Positions 46,993 through 57,676 of a stretch of 64,000 nucleotides of DNA are shown piece after piece. The notes beneath the pieces are model-generated. The model did not search any database. It was not told the DNA's origin and worked only from the letters and a program-made list of their open reading frames with translations. Location of the stretch: positions 164,568,048-164,632,047 of the forward strand of contig NC_092858.1 in NCBI RefSeq assembly GCF_032062135.1, in the 5' to 3' direction. The position numbers and the translations under genes were made by a program. This DNA is from Pyxicephalus adspersus (Eukaryota > Chordata > Amphibia > Anura > Pyxicephalidae). Numbering within the stretch: position 1 is the first letter of the stretch; every line of letters starts with the position of its first letter.

Positions 46993-47343
46993 CAGCCCGT
47001 TGTGCTACTGAGAGTGCTAAGTTCTTGTCTGTGCTGAGCCAGCTCTTTTGCCCCACCTTTCGGCTTTTATGTAGTTGAGGGGGGAGGAGTGAAGGGGAAC
47101 AATATGGAGTGTGACTTGAGAGACAGCTTTCTAGTTGATGTGGCTGCTTACATCACAGGAAGAGTTAGGCCATCTCAGACAGTATTTAAAGACTTTGAGG
47201 GAAAAAAAGGGCTTAGAAGGAGGTAGGAGGGGTCTGTGCTAGGAAATTGACTTTTTCTGGGCTTCTGGTCAAATTTGCTAGTAAGTTAAAAACACACTGC
47301 AAAAAATACACCATATATTAAAGAGAAAAGCACTGCAAGTAAC
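46993..47343. other. Intergenic, nothing recognised
   Basis: GC-moderate spacer with no supported gene or motif. Confidence 0.4.
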
Positions 47344-47544
47344 ATTAAAGCCCTCTAGGACTGGGGAAGATAGACTTTCATGGGGGAACCTGGGTAATCC
47401 AGAAAGCCTGGAATAGATTGCCTAGAAAATGATTTGCTATGAGTTGGCAAATGCTGTCAATCCTGTATCATTTGCTGGATCACCAATGTTTACTTTTAAT
47501 AGTCAATCATCTCCAGTCTTGGACAGCTTTAGTAAATCGGGCCC
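47344..47544. mobile_element. Fold-back MITE family A, copy 4 (diverged)
   Basis: TTAAAGCCCTCTAGGACTGG, CCTGGGTAATCCAG, CCTGGAATAGATT, then CATCTCCAGTCTTGGACAGC and AAATCGGGCCC, in family order with many substitutions. Confidence 0.75.
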
Positions 47545-47688
47545 AATGTATGCTGAAATGTTGTGGGAAACAAGTTTTCAGCTTTCAGTGTCGTTTCCAG
47601 AGCTGTTCGTTTCTATAGAGGGGAGAAGACAAGCATGAGACGCCATGCTGCATCCTCCTCTATAGGAAATGAGAGTGGTCATTTAGGT

Positions 47689-48022
47689 CAGCAGTCGCCA
47701 ACCTGTGGTCCGGTTTTGGTGTTCTGCAGCTTTGGTCGGTGCACCCCCGAGCGGGGCCAGAAGAAGGACAACACTAGCCAGAGCCGCGGACCACGCCCAC
47801 ATACAAATCCCTGGCTCAGGGAAGTGGGCGGGCTGTGCCCCTGCACAAATCCCACCCACTCTCCTATCTCAGGTTCAGATCTGCGATGGTCTAGTGGCCC
47901 GGGTTATGTCATAATGATGTCACTCTGGAGGAGGTTTCTCCCCCCTTAAATGACACCCGCATGTGCAGTCGGGAGCCGGTGATTTTAGTGGTCCACCGGA
48001 CCAAAAAGGTAGGCGACCACTG
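47689..48022. mobile_element. hAT non-autonomous element family E, copy 2
   Basis: Tips CAGCAGTCGCCAACCTGTGG and GGTAGGCGACCACTG are inverted. Flanks ATTTAGGT and ATCTGAGT agree at 5 of 8 bases, a decayed target duplication. The GC-rich interior produces the frames 47563-47949, which I do not count as genes. Confidence 0.7.
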
Positions 48023-48609
48023 ATCTGAGTGTTCCACCATAGTACATCTGTAAATGACTTTGTGTATACTTATTAGATTTTCCCTGGCCATTATCATCTT
48101 TTCCTTTCTGCAAAATGAATGTATTTTCCATATACACAACTATAGTTCCACTTTTAGCATTTAAAATGCTTGATTATTCTATGTTTGTACCTGCAAGTTG
48201 GTGAAAGGGTCTGCTTCCTGGACAGGAGCACAAAGACAACAAAAAGTAAGAAATAACAAAAAGCACAATGTTTTACAAAGTTCTATATGTGTACTTTAAA
48301 TTGTCATTCTTGATACCTGTGACATCTTGATGTAGTATGGGCCCGTATTGTATGCCAATCACCCACCATCCTACTCACATTTCCTTCTCTTCCTGGGTGG
48401 TGGCGAAGCTCCGACGTCTTGAATGCCAATAGTGGAGCTGAACATATGTGAACCTTTCCTAATCCTGCTAATCTTTCTTCAAAAACCTTCCTGGCAACAA
48501 TCAGATTGGAGGGGGGGAGTAGCCAGTGAGCATTTTAATGACAAATAATCTTAGTGTTAAAAAAGGAGGAGGAAGGGGGTGATCCCCACAGCTGGAGAGA
48601 GAGCTTATA
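48023..48609. other. Intergenic, nothing firmly recognised
   Basis: A MITE C-like trace near 48340-48430 (CATCCTACTCACATTTCC) is the only hint. Confidence 0.35.
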
Positions 48610-48925
48610 AAGTGCAGCAGGTACAAATCACTGTTATATTACCTCATGTAATCTCTACCATTCAGACTCAGATTATGCCTGAATACAAGACGAAATAGAG
48701 TTCTTTTTTAAACTGAGGGCTTTGTCCCCGACACAACTATTAGGCAGTAATTAGCTGTGACACACAATTATGAGGCTCACAATGGTAAGCAAGCCTGCTA
48801 CACCTTTGAAACTGATTACAGAAAGTGAATAACTTTTTTTTCGGTTTAAATCTCTTGAAGTGCTGATTTACTTGGATGAGAAGTTGTTAGAAAAGGCGGA
48901 TTGAAACCTCCTGCGAATGGAAGAG
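48610..48925. promoter_or_regulatory. Candidate conserved regulatory island
   Basis: Non-repetitive sequence with AGGCAGTAATTAGCTGTGAC, ACACAATTATGAGG, GAAACTGATTACAGAAAG and other homeodomain-like cores. It lies about 16 kb upstream of olig2. Inference only. Confidence 0.35.
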
Positions 48926-49396
48926 GATTACAAAAGTACAGTAAGTTTTTAGAATGTTAATGATGGCAGACATAGTTTATTTTTTGTACTCCCCCCCCCC
49001 CATACCAACCCCAGAAAATTAGATCCCCCCAATAACCAGATCAACATGACCACACAAGGCTAGCCAAGTCTTGGGCAAGAGGACTAATGATGGCTATGCA
49101 TGGATTTAGCACGGCCAATATTCAGTTTGACTGACTCAATGTTGGACGTTGATTGAAAATCAACTGTAATACCACACACCACAATGAATGCACAGGAGAA
49201 ATTTGCAAAGAAGGTAAGCAAAAAATTGAATGAGAACCAATTTTGTACTTGGTCCTGCTTGGTGTAAACCACAGACCGATCAAAGTTTTTTCAGTTCAAC
49301 AATTAATATTGATTACTTTGGATTGACCAATTTTGGAAATTTTTATTTAAATCTTTAATTTTTTTTTTATTTTTAATCAAATAATTAAATCTAGAT
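48926..49396. other. Intergenic, nothing recognised
   Basis: A C homopolymer at 48991-49000 and AT-rich DNA. The last 8 bp (ATCTAGAT, 49389-49396) are the left target duplication of the next element. Confidence 0.5.
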
Positions 49397-49941
49397 CAGT
49401 GGTTGCCAACCTTTCGGACCTCACAGACCACTAAATGTTAAGAAATGCAAAATGTTTGTTTGCTTTTTCTCACTCATTATGGGTTTATTTCATTTGAATC
49501 TAAGACCAAACAAGAAATGATAGTTATCAAAATCAAACTATTTGATGCCATTAAATATAAAAGTTAAAGAAAATACACAGCTAAAGTCATACTTTCCTAA
49601 AAGAGCATCTGAGAAATAAACAAATAAAATAAAACAATCGGATAAGAATCGGTATTTACGGTGCGAGGTGACAATACTGAAGCGTATGGCTCGACAACGG
49701 TTGCCTCATACAACATAACACTACACTGACGTCACGCTGCTCCTCCCTTGTTTTTCCATCTCTAGTACAGTTCGTGAATTTAGTGCAATATAGGGACAAA
49801 AATTGTCATTCAAAATATAAAAATGTATTAGAATATTATTTTTTATTTTGTTATCAATGAAACATAAAAATGGCAAATAATGTCCAAATTTTTCTGTGGA
49901 CCACCAAATTTTTTTCACGGACCACTGGTTTGCAACCACTG
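49397..49941. mobile_element. hAT non-autonomous element family E, copy 3
   Basis: Tips CAGTGGTTGCCAACCTTTCG and GGTTTGCAACCACTG are inverted. The 545-bp element is flanked by a perfect 8-bp duplication, ATCTAGAT at 49389-49396 and 49942-49949. The AT-rich interior differs from the GC-rich interiors of the other two copies, so only the ends and subterminal parts are shared. Confidence 0.92.
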
Positions 49942-49949
49942 ATCTAGAT

Positions 49950-50683
49950 GAACGATCAAATGGACTTCTCAATACAATGGGAAAATTAACTGTGTATGGC
50001 CAGGATAAAGGAGACAGCTGTCAACTCCATTCCTCCATGGTTGGTTACCCCATTTGTGTACTTATAGTTGACTGCTTTACCCATTTAAATTACTGACCAC
50101 GCATTTTTTTTTCCATCATCAATACAAAAAATCATCTCATATGAGGTTTTTTTACAAATGATCATTTTGCTATTCCAAGCTAAGGGTGTAATTTAGGAAG
50201 CCAATGGTGACTCTAGTGTCGAAAACTCAACTAGAAGGGTAGCTCTGTTATAGGTGTAGGGAATCAGAATGAATGTATCATATAATACTATATATTAGTC
50301 ACAGACACCAAGAATAGGAATCTGGGTGGAATGCTCTGGCGGGCAAGGTGGTGACCTGAGACCATGGGAATGTGTTTTAATAGCGGTATAATGTGTGGAT
50401 GGTTGCGATGCCATATGTCATGGTCTGTGTTAGCTGTGCAGAAATCTGTCATGTGTTCTTGGAAGTTGGATTTACATTTTTCCATTCGTATGTGTTGTGT
50501 TAATGTGTGTTGTGTTATGGCTTAATAGACTGCCAACACACAGGAATAGATCAAACAATACATAAATCAAAATGCAGCATTTTCTGAGACTGCACAGCTT
50601 ATGGTAAAGTGTTCTTTATATTAATTGAGTGATGGTGGGAGCAGCAAATGCTCAATATTCACATAGGTTTGTACCATATAGAG
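49950..50683. other. Intergenic, nothing recognised
   Basis: A weak plus-strand frame crosses from the preceding element; no features. Confidence 0.4.
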
Positions 50684-50919
50684 GAGTGTTTCTTGACCTT
50701 TATAACACGGGAAAACCCTTGAAATAACTTTCATGTCTTAGGGAACCCTTACTATATTTACTATATCCACAGCTCACAGTATATTAATGTGGTGATCAGT
50801 AAGTGGAATGCCTCTTATATTTCTTGCCAGTGGGAAGACGGTCACCCTTACAGCCAGAAAGATCTGTTCATTGTTCAAGTACCCCTAGCCTATAGAGGAA
50901 CCCTGATTGAGAAACAGTG
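50684..50919 (+). mobile_element. hAT-type element family D, compact copy
   Basis: Tips GAGTGTTTCTTGACC and ATTGAGAAACAGTG are inverted. Flanks ATATAGAG (50676-50683) and GTATAGAG (50920-50927) match at 7 of 8 bases. Interior: AACTTTCATGTCTTAGGGAA, GTGGTGATCAGTAAGTGGAA, CTTACAGCCAGAAAGATC. Confidence 0.85.
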
Positions 50920-51101
50920 GTATAGAGTATTACAAGAATAGAAGTAACAAGGTTTCAGTCAATTTTGAAATTGATTTCTGCAAAAAATATGTTTTAAATA
51001 AAGTGGTGCAAGCTGGTAAAATGATTGATATTTCCTAATTGATTGTCAATCAGTAAAATTTTAGTTGTTTTACAGACTGAGCATATATCTAATATTTAGA
51101 G
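50920..51101. other. Spacer
   Basis: AT-rich, nothing recognised. It ends in ATTTAGAG, the left duplication of the next element. Confidence 0.5.
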
Positions 51102-51408
51102 CAGGGGTCGGCAAACTCAGGCCTTTAGGCCAGATACAGCCTAGCCGGTAGTTCGTCCTGTCCTAACCCCCCCCATGGCAGTTGCCCCCCCATATACCAC
51201 GGACGGCGTTGATACTTCCGCCGCTGCGGTAAATAGGGAAAGCGCCCTGAAGGTAAATCCCTCTCCTCCGCAATGCATACAGGGGAGAGGGATTTCCCTT
51301 CAGGGGGTGTTCCCTAGTGGCGGGTGGAGCACATAGGGCCAGGCGGCCTAGTGTGCTCTCGCCCACCCCATAAATGGCCTAGTGGCCATAAAACTTTGCC
51401 AACCCCTG
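51102..51408. mobile_element. hAT non-autonomous element family G
   Basis: Tips CAGGGGTCGGCAAACTCAGG and TTTGCCAACCCCTG are inverted. It is flanked by a perfect 8-bp duplication, ATTTAGAG at 51094-51101 and 51409-51416. The 307-bp element is GC-rich and contains an internal palindromic pair (TAGGGAAAGCGCCCTGAAGG / CCCTTCAGGGGGTGTTCCCTA). Confidence 0.92.
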
Positions 51409-51416
51409 ATTTAGAG

Positions 51417-53795
51417 GCACCCTGTTTTTTCTGATTCCTCGATCTCATTCTGAGATATTGTATACGGTTACAGCCTTAAAGGACGGATCTGCAAGAATAC
51501 CAACTTACCAAATTCAGGACTTTTTTGTTCCCACTTTCGTAACAAATAATAAAATGAGGGAGGAAAGGAATGACAGGCTTTTATAGGCAATTTGTTAAAG
51601 TAAACATAGTCTTTAATTTAGATTAAGTGTTTGTAGTCCTATTTCTAATATAGACCTACTAGGCTTAAATACCTATCAACCAACAGTAAATATTCTATTC
51701 TACAACGATTTTTTAATAAGCTCATGTTTACAATTGCACACGAGTAGTGGAAGGTAAAATATGTCCCAAGCCCCCACCTTCACCTTCTGGCTTCCTCAGG
51801 GGATTAACTTGAGACCCAAAAACAGTTAGAGAATAGAGAATAGAGAATGATATGTTTCCACTTTTGTATGTTTAAAAAAATGCAGAAATATATATTTAGG
51901 GCTATATTTAAAAAAAAAATTGAACAACTAAAAGTAATTGTTTATTTGTTTTGTGCAAATTGAGATGGGTGGCCATTCTTAGGGCTGTGTTTAGACTGGT
52001 ATAAGGGAGGATATAACCCCTTGTTCAATAGATGGTGTTGAAGTACCACATCCCAAAATACATTATATTGGAACGAAAAGTATACTTTCCTTTTTTGGGG
52101 TAAGAGAACTCCCAAAAAGGGTAGTGCATACCAAATAGAGGGATTTTTAAGGTAACAAATTCAATAGTATATTAAAACCATATTTTATTAACAAATCATT
52201 TAAAAAATAATTAAAATTTACTATTTACAAATCACATACAAAATAATTATTAAAACATAAATTTTCCATAAAACCAACAATTAGGCCTATAAAGGCGCTA
52301 GACAGATGTCTTCTGCTACTATAGTGTAGGCACAAGGTACCTACTTGCTAAAGCAACAATTTGCTATTAGTAATGATAGATATCACATTATCCCACCCTC
52401 CAGGTTAGTGGGGTGAAGAAGAGATAATTAGAGGGAATGTTTAGAACTCTACGCGTTTCGCAGACCTGGTATCTGTTGTTCACCCCATTTATGATACTTT
52501 GTTTCCAATATTATGTTCAGACTGGTGATACGGTTGTAGTGCTGTTACCTATTCCCCATGCCAGTGAACCACTGCTTTAAAGAGACACATGTACCCAAAG
52601 AAGCCCCATAGAGAATGAATAAGGGTAGCAGTGAGCAATTCAAACCAGCAAATGCTTGTTCTTTAGGAACACAAACAACTGTGCAAGGTGCCAACCAGTG
52701 GGAGCCGTGTGGGATCACTTGGTTTTGCTGCAGATCTGAACATACCCTAAAAGAAAAACTTAGAGTGAATATACTTAACTGTACTTGAAAGGTATTATGT
52801 AGGCATGGGTGAATGTACTGAGATGTTCAATACAAAGTATTATTTTTTTTGTGTAAATGTACTATAATGTGTTTAAAATGTGTACTGTGTGTTTGCAGGA
52901 GGGAGTCATATGCTTACTATATGGCTGTCAGGAGGTAACTAGCATCAGCTTTTATGTACATTGCATGCGTTCTATCAGCTGCTGGTTCAGACAATATGAT
53001 CGCTTTGGACGTGTAAACAGTAACCAGCACAAAATTTATTTGTAGAGAACTCCTCTCTGTGTTTTTTTCGGTTTTCTACTTAAAGTCGTAGAGAACAAAT
53101 AGGCAAGCAAATTACTATTCCATATTTTCATAAATATACCCCATTTATTTAAGTCAAATTTACAATAATATTATCAATGTAGAAATGATGCTTGTAATTT
53201 CTTATGATATAGTTGCTTGTACAAAGGGGCCGCGTGAGTATTTGGAATGACCGCACATGTTCACACATGCTGAGAACTGCCGCTTTTGTCTTGTTTGATA
53301 CAATTAAAGAAGCTGGTAGGACAATATTCAAGGGCCGTGGATGAAAAAAAGTTAATTTCAATGTATCTCTTCTGTCCATCATGTCTGTGAATAAGATTTT
53401 ATGCACACCCTGTGCCCATGAAAGGACAAACTACAAAGGGATGGGGATAGAGAGCAGGGAAGAAGAGGCTTCTAAGCTGCTGGAAGGGGTGTTGGCCCTT
53501 GACCTGACACTTCCAATGTTCTGAATCTATCCATTTCTGTGTTCTATGAAAGTGCAGGCTCTTGTGTAACATGGTGACAGGGTGAAAATGAACTTTAACA
53601 AAACTCTAATAAACATATGAATATATTAATTAAAAATAATTAAATGCATTTCTCAAAATATAAAAAAACGAAGTATTTGTAATATGCATGCATGTAGGAT
53701 TTGAGTTAAAAAAGGGCTAGCAATAGCAGACATAAGGTTTATCAGGTGACCTCCTCTCTATGCTCCTACTCCTTTATCCAAGCTTTAATTCCAAT
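51417..53795. other. Intergenic, no gene recognised
   Basis: Contains a dispersed-repeat fragment at about 51760-51800 (CTTCTGGCTTCCTCAGGGGA) and a likely matching end at 52445-52480 (CTACGCGTTTCGCAGACC). The AT-rich 52140-52270 lies between them. The frames at 52857-53045 and 53149-53406 have no features. Confidence 0.4.
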
Positions 53796-54799
53796 TATAT
53801 GATCAGCCAAAACATCATATCCACAGGTTAATTATTGTGTAGGTCCCTCTTGTATCAGCAAAACAGCTCAAACACATTGACACACTGGGCCTGATTTATT
53901 AAAGTGCTCCAAAGCTGGAGAGGATACACTTTCATCAGTGAAGCTGGGTGATCCAGCAAACCTGGAATGGATCTGGTCCAGGATTAAAAACTTTTGCTAA
54001 CAAATAGCAAATTACATTTGAAGAAATCCATTCCGGGTTTGCTAGATCATCCAGGTTCACTAATGAAAAGGTATCCTCTCCAGCCTTGGAGAGCTTTATT
54101 AAATCAGGCCCATTGACCGCAGGACCTTTGAAAGTTTCCTGTGGTATCTGGCACCAAGATGCAGATCCTTTAAATCCCACTGCCTCCAGCAGCCTCTCTT
54201 CTACAGGAAAATGACACACATGTACCTGCCCATCTATGTGAAGTTGTGATACATCTGACCAGACCATTTCTAATGCTCACATGTCCATTGGGGGTGGACC
54301 AGGGTCGGCTTGATGACTACGCAGCTCTCTAAGCAGTAAATTGTGATAAACTTTAGGAAATTGAATATTCTGGCCAGTGTTATTTTTTTAGAATTTTTAT
54401 TATGGAAGCTTTTCTGTGGTGTGGGATTAAACAGACAAATCCTCCACCCCTTTCCCATTCATCAGCTATTGTTGGGTGCCCATTTCTCTTTTACCAGTTT
54501 ACTAGATGTCTTCCTTGGACCAAACCTTTGGTAGGTGGTAATTACTGCATTATTACTATCCACCAGATTCTTCCCTTATGAAGATGCCCTGACTTTAGCC
54601 ATCACAGTTTGGTCCTTATATTAATTCAGATCCCTATGTTTGCACTGGCTTATCACTTTCAAAAACTAACAATTCATTTGCTGCCTTATATATCTCAAAC
54701 CTTTCCAGGTGCTGTTGCAATAAGATACACAGTGTTAGCCACTTCACCTATTAGTGGTTTTTGATTGGTTTTGATTAGTTATAGCTAATCAGTATATAT
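53796..54799 (-). mobile_element. DNA transposon remnant of a family shared by fish and frogs
   Basis: The left end has ATGATCAGCCAAAACATCAT, then TTATTGTGTAGGTCCCTCTT with CAGCAAAACAGCTC. The body has GTGGTATCTGGCACCAAGAT, ATCTGACCAGACCATTTCTA and TGATGCTCACATGTCCATTG. The right end has CACTTCACCTATTAGTGGTT and AGCTAATCAGTATATA, decayed and inverted relative to the left. It is internally deleted relative to the longer copies I know of. I do not assign a superfamily. Orientation is taken from the minus-strand frame 53935-54267 and is uncertain. Confidence 0.7.
53887..54111. mobile_element. Fold-back MITE family A, copy 5, nested
   Basis: GGGCCTGATTTATTAAAGTG and CTCCAAAGCTGGAGA at the left; CCAGCCTTGGAGAGCTTTAT and TAAATCAGGCCC at the right. 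It splits the transposon above, whose text resumes with CCGCAGGACCTTTGAAAG. Confidence 0.9.
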
Positions 54800-54932
54800 T
54801 GGCCTGCTTGCATGGAGTTTGGCTTCAAGTGGACCAGATAAGAATATCTTAACATAAGTTTTCCCTATGTTATGCTTCTTCTTTTCATTATGTGTCCCAG
54901 GCCAGACAGGTAACAAACTGGCGCTTTTAAAG

Positions 54933-55618
54933 CAGGGGTGTCAAACTCAAATACACAGTGGGCAAAAATTAAAAACTTAGACAAAGTCGAGGGCCAACCT
55001 TGAAATTTATTGAAAAAATTGTGGAATTTTTTCCTTCTCATTAGATATAAAACCTGTTCATATGGAAACAAAGAGGTTTTGCTTTACATTCAATCTGGAA
55101 AATGCTTATAATAGAGAAAGAGGCATAAAATTTTTTGTTTTAATGTTATTTAGGAAAAAATCTTATGCTTCTTTCTTTATTTGTAGCCTTCTGAGTTAAC
55201 TTTCAATGGTAACATTTTTGCACAGGCTAACAATAATAATAACAATGTTCTTTTTTGAAAATCTAACCATTCAAGTTCATGCCTTGGAGTAGCAAGGAAA
55301 AGTACAGCTGAGGGGAGTCCTGGTATGTCAGACGTGGCCAATGCCGAGCTAAATTTTACGAGTGGCCCGCCGCTGGAACTTCCTCTTCATTGAAATAGCG
55401 CCACTACTTAAATTCCTGACATTATTTGCATCTATAAAACAGTCCAATGCGGGGCCACACATAGGCAGAGAGCCCGCTGGTCTATAGACGCAAGTGATGC
55501 CAGGAATTAAAGTAGTGGCGCTATTTCAACGTAGCGACTGGCCAGCTGCGGTTCATATTTAGGATTCCTTTGGGGGCCAAAAAAAAGGACGTTGGGGGCC
55601 AGGAGTTTGACACCCCTA
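54933..55618 (-). mobile_element. hAT non-autonomous element family F, copy 2
   Basis: Begins CAGGGGTGTCAAACTC and ends GAGTTTGACACCCCTA. It is flanked by a perfect 8-bp duplication, TTTTAAAG at 54925-54932 and 55619-55626. It carries the same internal blocks as copy 1 in reverse (GGCGCTATTTCAACG, GGATTCCTTTGGGGGCCAAA). Confidence 0.95.
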
Positions 55619-55626
55619 TTTTAAAG

Positions 55627-57471
55627 GCATAATTCTATAGCATGTCTGGTAAGTTGATGGAGAAAAGTTAGATGGGTCCTTGCTACTCACTAATGATTAT
55701 GGGGGACCTTCTTCCAGCCCAGCAAGTTCAAACATTTAGAGAACAGTTCTTTTGCAAAACATTGTAAGATGTAAGGAGGCCACTGGATATACGACATGCA
55801 TTATTGACCACTGGCAAGGATGTCTAGGACCTTGGTTTGGACAGGATCCTAAACCTGTAAATGTATACATGTTTAATGACTGGAGCAAAGAGGAGAATTC
55901 ATTTTTCATGACCTTCAAATTTACAGAGATCAACAACTCTAAAATGAGTTTTTCCAAGGTGTCCAAATGATTTTCCCTTTACTAGGTAAGAACCAGCACA
56001 CTGGCTGAATTTATTTACAATCAGATAGAAAATTGGATCAACTACATGTAAGTAACTGAATTTCAGGTTCTCAAGAGGATGTAGCCAGATCAGATGTGTT
56101 TGCAAAAATTAACAAGTTACATTATGTGTACGAACAATCGTGTAACCTGTCCTGTGCCCGGTGTCCTGTAAGAGCAGAATATCATTCTTGTGTATACTTT
56201 TGGACTATATTGATCAAGCTATTTTAGTCTGATACAAAATTAGCAGTGGGTCTGTTCCTGCGTTCTTGGTTTAAAGCCTGTATATATAAGTTACCATCAC
56301 CGGGGTCGCATGCCTCACTTTCTTTATTCTCATTGTCTGCTTTGTAGCATGTACTTCACCAATGTTCTGTGAGCACCGGTAAACAGCAGCAAGTATCTTG
56401 TGAAGATAAAGAGGATGCCTTTATTTTTAGAAGGCCCGTTTAATTGAAAAACAACATAAAACTGACAGCAGTGTGGTCAGAGTGATTACCAGGGACAAAC
56501 GAGGGCTATTAACAAAATGGAGAGTGTCATCTTTCCAAGGCAAACATTTTCCCTGCCTATAATACCCTCTTAAGGCAGCCTGAAGTGGCCACGTATTGTC
56601 ATATGCTCGCCTCATCACTTTTACTGCTGCTTACTTGGACTTTCCTCAGACACAGAGCGGAATGAGAGCCCAGCACTTACACTCTATTGTACCCAGATCT
56701 CTGGTCAATGCCCCCTTCCTCACATTTCTTAAGCTCTGTCAATACCTCAAGTAATAAAATTCCGCTTGCCCAAGCCTCCTAGTGCAAGTGTTTTTTTCTC
56801 TCTCTCTCCCTGGATATTCCAAGATTAGCTAATTTGTTCTCCATTCTCCTTTCTCTTTCCCCCTTTTTTTGTTTAATTCCCCTAGGAACAGAAGATGGGT
56901 TTGTAGGTCTGAAATGGTGGGATTGTCCCACATCTTCAGCGTATTCATGTCCTTTCCTCCTCTGTTGTAAAACACAGAGAGACACTGCTTGCATTGTGCT
57001 GGATGCAGTATACCACCCAGCTTTTTACCTCGGCCCTCCTTTGTTTTTGTTCCTTGTGAAAAGGAAGCATTTGCTCAGGGGAGGGAAGGGGGTGTTGCTA
57101 TTGCCTCCTCGGACAGAAAGGTTAAAGGAAAGATTGATGGAGGGAACGTTTACCTACAAAACTAGCAGGGCCAAGGACATCGCTTCCATAATGGCCAGGC
57201 CATGTTTTTTGTTAATTATCTCTCACTCTCTTCTTTTATTGGGGAAAAGAGGCAGAGAATAAAAGAGGATGTGAAGGTTGGGGAGCTCCTGGCCACCTAG
57301 GTATCCTATCTAGCACTAAGGGATCTATCAAAGAATTTAGAGGTTTGGGACTATTTTTGAAAGTAGAATGCTAGGCCAATGTAAAGATTTATTTATACCT
57401 AATATCTCAGACTTAATAGGCACAGTATGGCTATGATGTCCATGTAATTCTTTGATTATTCTCATTCTGTG
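55627..57471. other. Intergenic, no gene recognised
   Basis: The stretch 56340-56610 is non-repetitive and motif-rich (GTGAGCACCGGTAAACAGCA, AAGGCCCGTTTAATTG) and may be regulatory. The frame at 56834-57262 (142 codons) starts in a pyrimidine tract and shows no domain. Confidence 0.35.
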
Positions 57472-57472
57472 A

Positions 57473-57536
<64 letters not shown>

Positions 57537-57676
57537 AAAAGAAAGAAAGAAAGAAAGAAAAAGAAAGAAAGAAAGAAAAAGAAAGAAAGAAAGAAAGAAA
57601 AAGAAAGAAAGAAAGAAAAAGAAAGAAAGAAAGAAAGAAAAAGAAAGAAAGAAAGAAAAAGAAAGAAAGAAAGAAA
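57472..57676. repeat. (GAAA)n array with regular GAAAAA interruptions
   Basis: About 205 bp of pure purine. After an initial uninterrupted (GAAA)n run to about 57535, GAAAAA breaks recur in an alternating 22/18-bp pattern, a 40-bp higher-order unit. Frames through it encode only KERKKE-type or FLSFF-type repeats and are not genes. Confidence 0.95.

Noticed and set aside
56107..56345. Possible LTR-like segment with TATATATAAG and GGGGTCGCATGC
   Set aside because: No paired LTR, primer-binding site, polypurine tract or coding remnant could be identified.
56834..57262. 142-codon plus-strand frame
   Set aside because: Starts in a pyrimidine tract; a hydrophobic, phenylalanine-rich start is expected from base composition.
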